Positions 1-4,605 of a stretch of DNA of 5,183 nt are shown here, piece after piece. Within the stretch, counting starts at the first letter, position 1. Every line of letters starts with the position of its first letter. This DNA comes from Chthoniobacter sp. (lineage in GTDB: Bacteria > Verrucomicrobiota > Verrucomicrobiia > Chthoniobacterales > Chthoniobacteraceae): contig JANXWQ010000606.1 in assembly GCA_025351065.1 (NCBI GenBank), forward strand, positions 1-5,183. Reading direction: 5' to 3'. The notes beneath the pieces are model-generated. The model was not told where the DNA came from and made no database searches. It was given only the letters and a program-made list of their open reading frames with translations. The position numbers were made by a program, and so were the translations under genes.

Positions 1-788
1 GCGCGGCGCGGTTCGTGGCGGTGGAGACGGATCACGCGCGGCGCTGGATGGAGGAAAAACACGCCGACGCGCGCGACAAAATTTTCCGTGTGTTCAACGG
101 CATCGCGCTCGACGGCTTCCCCGCGCGCCCGGCGGCGGGCGCGGTGCCGAGGATCGTTTCCGTGGGGCGCTACGTGGAGAAAAAAGGCTTCGGCGATCTC
201 ATCGCCGCGTGCGGGCTGCTGCACGCGCGCGGCGTGGCGTTCGAGTGCGCGCTCGTCGGCGGCGGGCCGATGGAGGGCGAGTTGCAGGCGCAAATCGACG
301 CCGCCCAGCTCGGTGAAATGGTGAAGCTGCTCGGCCCGCGCCCGCAGCCGGAAGTGCGACGGCTGCTCGCGGCGGCGCAGCTTTTCGTGCTCGCCTGCGT
401 GGTGGAAAACGGCGGCGGCAGCGACAATCTGCCGACCGTCATCATGGAGGCGATGGCTGGCGGCACGCCCGTGATTTCGACCCGCGTGGCTGGCGTGCCC
501 GAGATGATCGCCGACGGCAACACCGGCCTGCTCGCGCCGCCCCACGATCCGCCCGCGCTCGCCGCCGCCATCGAAAAATTCCTGCGCGATCCGGCGCTCG
601 CCGCCGCCTGCGCCGCCCGCGCCCGCCGCTCGGCCGAGGGGAAGTTTTCGCTCGAAAAAACGACCCGCATTTTGCAGCACCTGCTCATCCGGCACGGCGG
701 CGTCATCGCCCCGGAAGCCGCCCGCAGACAGGATTCCGAGCTGCCGCGCCCGTCGCTCCGCGCCCGGCTCGCGGATTATTTCCGGTGA
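1..788 (+). CDS. GT4-family glycosyltransferase, C-terminal part (5' truncated)
   Basis: The reading frame is open from the left edge (first full codon at base 3) and ends at TGA 786-788, so the true start lies outside the window. About 261 residues remain: the end of the N-terminal Rossmann domain and the whole C-terminal nucleotide-sugar-binding domain of a GT-B fold enzyme. Visible GT4 hallmarks are an NG(I/V)-type linker (FNGIALDGF, about 99-119), the VGRYVEKKGF donor-phosphate motif (162-191) with its Arg and Lys, the LVGGGP strand-turn, and the donor-binding loop DNLPTVIMEAM. In that loop the usual E-x7-E appears as D-x7-E (Asp 423-425, Glu 447-449), a variant seen in exopolysaccharide-type GT4 enzymes. 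The family transfers a sugar from an activated nucleotide donor with retention, in the cytosol or at the inner membrane, typically for polysaccharide or glycolipid assembly. Donor and acceptor cannot be told from sequence. The C-terminal 30 residues are Arg/Pro-rich and not part of the fold. No link to the ATP synthase genes is apparent. Confidence 0.9.
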   Translation, partial: AARFVAVETDHARRWMEEKHADARDKIFRVFNGIALDGFPARPAAGAVPRIVSVGRYVEKKGFGDLIAACGLLHARGVAFECALVGGGPMEGELQAQIDAAQLGEMVKLLGPRPQPEVRRLLAAAQLFVLACVVENGGGSDNLPTVIMEAMAGGTPVISTRVAGVPEMIADGNTGLLAPPHDPPALAAAIEKFLRDPALAAACAARARRSAEGKFSLEKTTRILQHLLIRHGGVIAPEAARRQDSELPRPSLRARLADYFR

Positions 789-815
789 TTTCCCTCCGTG
801 AAACTGCTGACATCG

Positions 816-844
816 TTGACAACCTTTCGCCGAACCGACATTTT
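816..844 (+). promoter_or_regulatory. possible weak promoter for the propeller gene
   Basis: A perfect TTGACA hexamer lies at 816-821 in the gap between the glycosyltransferase stop and the next gene. At the ideal 17-bp spacing the -10 position is CATTTT (839-844), which matches TATAAT at only three of six bases. The placement, about 60 bases ahead of the ATG at 906, suits a promoter for the propeller gene. The poor -10 makes this tentative. The rest of 789-905 holds only a weak bulged stem (853-860 with 878-886) followed by five T. Confidence 0.25.
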
Positions 845-905
845 CCGCCCGCGAATTCCGACCCGCCACCCCGCCTGCGGAAATTCCATTTTTCACCTCA
901 CTTCA

Positions 906-2000
906 ATGCCCCCTCTACGCCTGAAGAATCCGCTCTCCACCGCCCCGCGCCCAGCGCTCGCGCTGCTCGCCAGCCTTTTGCTCAGCGCCCTGCCGGCCTC
1001 CGCGGGCGATGCCTACAAATGGACGGTGCAGTACCTCGTCGATAACAGCCGCACTGTCTTCGGCCACCCGCAGAAAATTTCGCCGCGCCACAATCGCGGC
1101 CTGGCGATTTCGCCCGACGGCAAATACCTCTACGCGGGCTACCACCACAGTTTCAACAACGCGGGCGAGGTGCGCCGTATCCAGATCGATGTCGCGGATT
1201 TCGAGCGTGCGACCGTGGCCGTGGTGCCCGGCATTCTGGCCAAAGGCATCGCCACGGACGACAAAGGGCGCGTCTATATCAGCGACATCAGCGCCATCCA
1301 AGTCTATGACGCGGCGCTGGAAACGCGGCTGCTCCGCATCCCTGCGGGCACCGTGGATCATGTGGCCACGGCGCGCGAAAACGGGGCGCTGGTGCTCTAC
1401 GGTTCGGATCGCGACGACGGCACCATTTCTCGCTGGGTGGTGAAGGAAAACGGCGACGGTCTCGGTGGCGCAGCGCTCGAAGGCTTTGGCGGCACGGGAG
1501 TTTTCAAAGTGCCCGGCGCGGTCGATCTGCGCGGGATCAAAGTGGACGCGAAGGGCAACATTTGGATCGTCGATTTGAAGGGCAACAAGGTTTTCAAAAT
1601 GAAGGCTGACGGCTCGGATTTGAAGTCGGTCGAGGTAAAAGGCCCGATGGATGTGGCGATAGACGGGCAGCGTATCCTCGTCACGCGCTGGTTCGAGCGG
1701 GCAATCACGGTGCTTGACGACGAGTTGAATGTGCAGGGCAGCCTGAGCGTGCCGTGGGAAGAGTTGGAGCTGTCGCCGGTCGGCAATAACCACGACGGCC
1801 GCCTGTCCTGCATTGTGACGGTGCCCGGGAAAGGCTTCTTTGTGGCCAACGAGGCGGGGCAGACCTCGAACCAGAAATCCACCTATGGGCGGATCGACAA
1901 CCACAGCGATCTGATCGACGGAAAACTCTTTCGCGATGTCTTCCAAGACGACAACGAGCCGATCCTGCGGGCGACAGAAGTCACCACGGCACCGCAATAG
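906..2000 (+). CDS. secreted NHL/SMP-30-like beta-propeller protein, function unknown
   Basis: This is a 364-residue protein. The frame is open further upstream to a GTG at 798, but the ATG at 906 is chosen because it begins a textbook signal peptide: basic n-region (Arg5, Lys7), Leu/Ala-rich core (about 18-30) and an A-S-A cleavage site before Gly34. The mature protein should be exported to the periplasm or outside. It contains repeated blade-like units of the type G-(I/L)-x(3)-D-x-K-G-x-(I/V/L)-(W/Y), for example around residues 64-79 (RGLAISPDGKYLYAGY), 113-134, 151-178, 209-232, 247-270 and 301-316. About six units fit a six-bladed propeller resembling NHL or SMP-30/gluconolactonase proteins. 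No catalytic metal set could be assigned with confidence and no second domain is visible, so binding, lyase, hydrolase or scaffold roles all remain open. No Shine-Dalgarno motif precedes the ATG. The gene probably forms its own transcription unit, since the atp control region follows it. Confidence 0.8.
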   Translation: MPPLRLKNPLSTAPRPALALLASLLLSALPASAGDAYKWTVQYLVDNSRTVFGHPQKISPRHNRGLAISPDGKYLYAGYHHSFNNAGEVRRIQIDVADFERATVAVVPGILAKGIATDDKGRVYISDISAIQVYDAALETRLLRIPAGTVDHVATARENGALVLYGSDRDDGTISRWVVKENGDGLGGAALEGFGGTGVFKVPGAVDLRGIKVDAKGNIWIVDLKGNKVFKMKADGSDLKSVEVKGPMDVAIDGQRILVTRWFERAITVLDDELNVQGSLSVPWEELELSPVGNNHDGRLSCIVTVPGKGFFVANEAGQTSNQKSTYGRIDNHSDLIDGKLFRDVFQDDNEPILRATEVTTAPQ

Positions 2001-2062
2001 ACAGGTTTCAGGAGCGCACGATTTTTCCGAAACAGCCGGGCCGATTTCCCTCCATGAAAAAG

Positions 2063-2082
2063 TTTGTGAAAAATTTCACAAA
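2063..2082. promoter_or_regulatory. perfect 20-bp dyad, Rex-type (or CRP-type) operator
   Basis: The arms TTTGTGAAA (2063-2071) and TTTCACAAA (2074-2082) are exact inverted complements around a central AA. The core fits the established Rex operator TTGTGAA-N4-TTCACAA at every defined base (2064-2081). It equally fits the CRP half-site pattern TGTGA-N6-TCACA (2065-2080). It ends four bases before the -35 hexamer of the likely atp promoter. The two regulator families share this core, so sequence alone cannot decide between an NADH/NAD+-sensing Rex repressor and a CRP/FNR-family protein. The dyad centre falls near -50 relative to the inferred start, which matches neither classical CRP activator position (-41.5 or -61.5). 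This slightly favours a non-CRP reading. Confidence 0.6.
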
Positions 2083-2086
2083 GGGC

Positions 2087-2115
2087 TTGCCACGCCGCCC
2101 TGTCCGCTGTTTTAT
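2087..2115 (+). promoter_or_regulatory. sigma70-type promoter of the atp operon
   Basis: TTGCCA (2087-2092, five of six matches to the -35 consensus) is followed after exactly 17 bases by TTTTAT (2110-2115, four of six matches to the -10 consensus). It lies in the gap between the propeller stop and atpB, right after the 20-bp dyad. Transcription would start near 2122, giving a leader of about 100 nt before the atpB ATG. No clear intrinsic terminator for the preceding gene is visible between 2001 and 2060. Confidence 0.5.
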
Positions 2116-2127
2116 CGGCCTCGCATT

Positions 2128-2163
2128 GCCCGAAGCGGGTGTGCGCGAGCCCTCCACCTCGCG
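2128..2163 (+). other. small hairpins in the atpB mRNA leader
   Basis: Two short stems follow the inferred transcription start: CCCG/CGGG (2129-2132 with 2136-2139, loop AAG, extendable by one G-U pair) and CGCGAG/CTCGCG (2144-2149 with 2158-2163, eight-base loop). They would fold in the 5' untranslated RNA. Downstream to 2225 the leader is pyrimidine-rich and ends in six T just before GGAA and the atpB ATG. In a G+C-rich genome such short stems may be chance; no known riboswitch was recognised. Confidence 0.25.
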
Positions 2164-2225
2164 GTGAGTTTTCACAGTCGAGCCCATCGACGACATCCGC
2201 TTTCCGCTTCGCCCCTTTTTTGGAA

Positions 2226-3242
2226 ATGACCAGCCCCATCCTCACCCCCATTTTGCCGACCTCGCTTCGCCGGCGCTTTCGTCAGTTCGCGCTTTGTCTC
2301 GCGCTGGTGACGGGCTTGGGGTTCGCCAATTTTGCCGCGCTCGCCGTGGAGGAAAAAGCCGCCGCTGCCGAAACGATTTCCGCCGCTGAACCGGGCGCGC
2401 ACGCTGAGGAAGAGCATCATGGTTTGACGCCCAACGCGCCGCCGATTTTCTGGGGCATCGGCGGGGACTCCGAGACGCAGAAGATCGGGCCGTTCGCGAT
2501 GACCAACTCGATGATCGTCACCTGGATCGTGGCCTTGGGGATCATCATCTTTGCGCAGTACGCGACGCGAAAGATCAAGGACGTGCCGGATGGCGCGCAG
2601 AATTTTTGGGAGTGGCTGGTCGAGAGCCTGCACGACTTTCTCGAAAGCATCATCGGCCATGCCCTCGTGAAAAAGACGTTCTGGTTTTTCGCGACTGTCT
2701 TCATCTTCATCCTTTTCACCAACTGGTGCGGGCTCATCCCCGGCGTCGGCACCATCGGTTGGGGCACGCCGACCGCGCAGGGCGGTCTCGACCACATCAC
2801 GCGTCCGCTTTTCCGCGGAGCCAATGCCGACCTGAACCTGACGCTCGCGATGTCGTCCGTCTTCTTCTTCATGTGGACGGTCTGGGCGTTGCAGGCCAAT
2901 GGCTTCGGCGGCTTCATCCTCCATCTTTTCGGACCAAAGGGCGAAACCAAGGGTGCTATGAAAGCGGTCATGGTCGTCGTATTTGTCCTCGTCGGCGTGC
3001 TCGAAGTGGTGTCGATCGTTTTCCGCCCCGTGTCGCTCAGCTTCCGTCTGTTCGGCAACATCTTCGCCGGTGAAAACATGCTCGAATCCATGTCGCGCAT
3101 TTACCAGCCGCTCGCCTTCCTCATTCCGATTCCGTTCTATTTCATGGAGGTCCTCGTCGGCCTCGTGCAGGCGCTCGTCTTCATGCTCCTCACCGCCGTT
3201 TTCACCCTCCTCATCTGCCAGCACGAAGAGGGGCACCACTAG
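2226..3242 (+). CDS. atpB: F1Fo ATP synthase subunit a, with signal-peptide-like N-terminal extension
   Basis: This 338-residue integral membrane subunit forms the two proton half-channels against the c-ring. The frame opens earlier (GTG at 2139), but the ATG at 2226 is preceded by GGA and begins a plausible N-terminus. Residues 1-40 look like a cleavable signal peptide: Arg-rich n-region (RRRFR, 15-19), hydrophobic core 21-38, and A-L-A before Val41. An acidic, Ala- and His-containing linker follows (41-66, EEEHH), then the conserved body from about residue 70. Membrane helices are visible at about 94-112, 151-171, 205-224, 246-266, 271-285 and 296-331. The essential Arg is Arg274 in SLSFRLFGN, followed by Asn278 and Glu283 (E. 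coli Arg210, Asn214, Glu219). Glu308 takes the place of E. coli His245, and Gln315 matches Gln252. E. coli subunit a is 271 residues, so the extension explains most of the extra length. It is first in the operon, and no atpI-like gene precedes it. Confidence 0.96.
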   Translation: MTSPILTPILPTSLRRRFRQFALCLALVTGLGFANFAALAVEEKAAAAETISAAEPGAHAEEEHHGLTPNAPPIFWGIGGDSETQKIGPFAMTNSMIVTWIVALGIIIFAQYATRKIKDVPDGAQNFWEWLVESLHDFLESIIGHALVKKTFWFFATVFIFILFTNWCGLIPGVGTIGWGTPTAQGGLDHITRPLFRGANADLNLTLAMSSVFFFMWTVWALQANGFGGFILHLFGPKGETKGAMKAVMVVVFVLVGVLEVVSIVFRPVSLSFRLFGNIFAGENMLESMSRIYQPLAFLIPIPFYFMEVLVGLVQALVFMLLTAVFTLLICQHEEGHH

Positions 3243-3264
3243 ATTTTCACATCGAAACAAATTT

Positions 3265-3302
3265 CGGCGGTCGTAACGCGGACAAGCCGCGGGGGATCGC
3301 CG
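3265..3302 (+). other. two-tier hairpin in the atpB-atpE spacer
   Basis: An outer stem pairs 3265-3272 (CGGCGGTC) with 3295-3302 (GATCGCCG) over eight pairs including one G-U. After an internal loop (GTAA opposite GGG), an inner stem pairs 3277-3281 (CGCGG) with 3287-3291 (CCGCG) around the loop ACAAG. No T run follows, so it is not an intrinsic terminator. It ends 32 bases before the atpE start and could block nucleases or mark a processing site that favours the c-subunit message. Confidence 0.45.
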
Positions 3303-3334
3303 GGAAAACCAACAGCAGCAACCAAAGAAACATC
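3303..3334 (+). promoter_or_regulatory. A-rich, SD-less translation initiation region of atpE
   Basis: The 30 bases directly ahead of the atpE ATG contain 17 A and only one T and three G, in strong contrast to the G+C-rich surroundings. They have no Shine-Dalgarno motif and little ability to fold. A U/A-rich, unstructured enhancer just upstream of atpE is known from E. coli, where it raises c-subunit synthesis. The position and character here are analogous, though the sequence is not the same. Confidence 0.4.
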
Positions 3335-3556
3335 ATGAATATCCCAATCATCCTCGCGGAAGCCGGCATCTCCGGCAGCATCCAGGTCGGTCTCGCAGCG
3401 CTCGGCGCGGCGCTCGGCGTGGGGCTCATCGGCATGGGCGCATCGACCGCGGTGGGCCGCAATCCCGGCGCCGCCACTCCGATCCTCGTGCAGGCGATCC
3501 TGAGCACCGCCTTCGCCGAAGGCATCGTGTTCTTCGCGCTCTTCCTCGGGAAGTAG
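3335..3556 (+). CDS. atpE: F1Fo ATP synthase subunit c (rotor ring)
   Basis: A 73-residue hairpin of two membrane helices; many copies form the rotor ring that carries ions past subunit a. Helix 1 (about 14-37) contains the Gly-rich packing motif (G24, G28, G30, G33, G35). The polar loop is GRNPGA (41-46), equivalent to RQP in E. coli, with Asn for Gln. Helix 2 (about 47-71) carries the ion-binding Glu62 in AFAEGIVFF. Compared with the Na+-binding c subunit of Ilyobacter, the helix-1 Gln is replaced by a hydrophobic residue (Val29) and the Ser after the Glu by Gly63, so proton coupling is expected. The length is slightly shorter than the usual 75-90 residues, but both helices are complete. 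It is flanked by RNA hairpins on both sides. Confidence 0.97.
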   Translation: MNIPIILAEAGISGSIQVGLAALGAALGVGLIGMGASTAVGRNPGAATPILVQAILSTAFAEGIVFFALFLGK

Positions 3557-3565
3557 TCCGTCCTC

Positions 3566-3599
3566 GGCGCGGGGCCGTTCGCGGCCCCGCGCCCGTTTT
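3566..3599 (+). terminator. perfect 12-bp G:C hairpin with TTCG loop and short T run, after atpE
   Basis: Arm 3566-3577 pairs perfectly with 3582-3593, all twelve pairs being G:C, around a TTCG tetraloop (3578-3581). CG and then four T (3596-3599) follow, and the next bases are pyrimidine-rich. It starts nine bases after the atpE stop and ends 29 bases before the atpF start. The shape is that of an intrinsic terminator, but the T run is short and cistrons of the same operon follow. It is best read as a partial terminator/attenuator or a 3' stability element that raises c-subunit mRNA over downstream genes. Confidence 0.6.
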
Positions 3600-3622
3600 C
3601 TCCCTCTCCAACTTTTGATCGT

Positions 3623-4183
3623 ATGACCTACATTCCTCTCCTCGCCGCCGAAGGCGGCATCGTGGACAGCCTCGCCGAAAGCGCCCGGCGCACTGGCGAA
3701 ACCTTTGGCTGGAACGCGTGGCTCTTTTTCTCGCAGATCATCAGCTTCCTCATCGTCGCGTTTTTGCTCCAAAAATTTGCCTACAAGCCGATCCTCACCG
3801 TCCTCGAAGAGCGTCGCAAACGCATCGCCGACGGCCTCGCGAACGCCGAGAAGATCAAGCAGCAACTCGCCGAATCCGAGCAGCGTTACCAAGAGATTCT
3901 GACCAAGGCCAACACCGAGGCGCAGAAAATGATCGACGACGCCCGCGCCAGCGCCGCCGCGGTGAAAGAAAAGGAAACGCAGAAGGCCATCGGCGAGGCC
4001 GAGCAGATTCTCACCAAAGCCCGCGAAGCTGCCGCCTTGGAGCACACGAAAATGCTTGCCGAACTCAAGCGTGAAGTCGGCAGGTTAGTTATCGGCACGA
4101 CCGCGAAAGTAACCGGCAAAGTCCTCAATGCCGACGACCAGAAACGCCTCTCCGAAGAAGCCGCGCGCGAAGTCGCCGCGTAA
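3623..4183 (+). CDS. atpF: F1Fo ATP synthase subunit b (peripheral stalk)
   Basis: A 186-residue protein with the standard b layout: short N-terminal segment, one membrane helix at about 31-50 (WNAWLFFSQIISFLIVAFLL), then KFAYKPI and the LEERRKRIADGL tether motif (61-72). A long charged coiled-coil helix rich in Ala, Glu, Lys and Gln (about 72-155) and a short conserved C-terminal region (ELKREVGRLVIGTTAKVTGKVL, split here as ELKREVGRLV at 147-156 and the following residues) bind delta. The dimer holds the alpha3beta3 head static against the rotor. The N-terminus is somewhat longer than in E. coli (156 residues in total), with about 28 residues before the membrane helix. The ATG at 3623 is the first start in the frame. 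There is no Shine-Dalgarno motif, and a GCCGCC/GGCGGC stem lies just inside the gene (3644-3658). It is followed by atpH after eight bases. Confidence 0.95.
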   Translation: MTYIPLLAAEGGIVDSLAESARRTGETFGWNAWLFFSQIISFLIVAFLLQKFAYKPILTVLEERRKRIADGLANAEKIKQQLAESEQRYQEILTKANTEAQKMIDDARASAAAVKEKETQKAIGEAEQILTKAREAAALEHTKMLAELKREVGRLVIGTTAKVTGKVLNADDQKRLSEEAAREVAA

Positions 4184-4191
4184 CAGTCCCA

Positions 4192-4593
4192 ATGAAGCTC
4201 GACAAAGACGCGCGCAAGCTGACCAAGGGGCTCTTTCAAATGAGCCTCACCAACGGTCGTCTCGATGAGAAGAAGGTTTCCGCCGCCGTGAAAAAGGTCA
4301 TCGAAGCAAAGCCGCGCAGCTTTGTCGGCATCCTCAAAGAATACCAGCGCCTCGTGCGGATGGAGGTCGCCAAACATCACGCCGTCGTCGAAAGCGCCAC
4401 GCCGCTCGACAAGAAGACCGGCGGCCAATTGCTCGCCAGCCTCAAGGCCAAATACGGCAGCGACCTCACCACCGAATTCAAAGTCTCGCCCGAGTTACTC
4501 GGCGGACTCCGCATCAAAATCGGCAGCGACGTTTTCGACAGCTCCGTCCGCGAACGCCTCGCCCGCCTCGAAACCCAACTCACCCACGCCTAA
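4192..4593 (+). CDS. atpH: F1Fo ATP synthase subunit delta, unusually short
   Basis: A 133-residue protein between atpF (8-base gap) and atpA (12-base gap). Its C-terminal half has the delta/OSCP signature: LLGGLRIKIGSDVFDSSVRERLARL-type ending (about 103-127), matching the GV-I-x-GD-x-VIDGSV-x-RL-x-RL pattern of E. coli. The segment LVRMEVAKHHAVVESATPL matches the family's 'A-x-V-x-SA-x-x-L' junction before the C-terminal domain. Delta joins the b stalk to the N-termini of alpha at the top of F1. The family is usually about 175-185 residues; here about 45-50 are missing from the N-terminal helical bundle. By eye, residues 6-18 resemble helix 1 (ARKLTKGLFQMSL) and 28-60 resemble the last helices of that domain, so the middle helices appear absent. 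There is no upstream in-frame ATG or GTG that would restore them. The short spacing and good C-terminal motif argue for a functional gene rather than a pseudogene. Confidence 0.88.
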   Translation: MKLDKDARKLTKGLFQMSLTNGRLDEKKVSAAVKKVIEAKPRSFVGILKEYQRLVRMEVAKHHAVVESATPLDKKTGGQLLASLKAKYGSDLTTEFKVSPELLGGLRIKIGSDVFDSSVRERLARLETQLTHA

Positions 4594-4605
4594 TTGCCCC
4601 ACACC

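Noticed and set aside
853..893. Possible terminator between the glycosyltransferase and the propeller gene
   Set aside because: The stem (853-860 with 878-886) is short, has a bulge and a 17-base loop. Five T follow at 889-893, but the stem is too weak to call.
798..905. Upstream GTG extension of the propeller gene (36 extra residues)
   Set aside because: The added residues are Arg/Pro-rich and not signal-like, whereas the ATG at 906 gives a clean signal peptide.
915..1997. Long antisense ORF opposite the propeller gene
   Set aside because: Arg/His/Val-rich shadow of the G+C-rich codon pattern on the coding strand, with no recognisable domain.
2054..2167. 37-codon ORF beginning MKKFVKNFTKG, overlapping the atp promoter region
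   Set aside because: It has no ribosome-binding motif, overlaps the dyad and promoter (the dyad itself encodes FVKNFTK), and resembles no known small protein. Chance ORF is the simpler explanation.
2164..2175. Second regulator site GTGA-GTTT-TCAC in the atpB leader
   Set aside because: The half-sites are four bases apart, not the six needed for a Rex or CRP core, so it does not fit either family.
2139..2225. Upstream GTG start for atpB
   Set aside because: The added 29 residues are low-quality and lie in the leader; the ATG at 2226 has GGA nearby and gives a standard signal-like N-terminus.
2172..3260. Long antisense ORF opposite atpB
   Set aside because: Highly charged Glu/Asp/Arg/His translation, typical of the reverse of a membrane-protein gene; atpB is certain here.
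3509..3523. Inverted repeat GCCTTCG-C-CGAAGGC inside atpE
   Set aside because: The one-base centre cannot form a normal loop, and the sequence encodes the conserved ion-binding segment AFAEG, so protein constraint explains it.
3239..4045. Long antisense ORF opposite atpE and atpF
   Set aside because: It runs across two certain genes and their spacer, with low-complexity composition and no domain.
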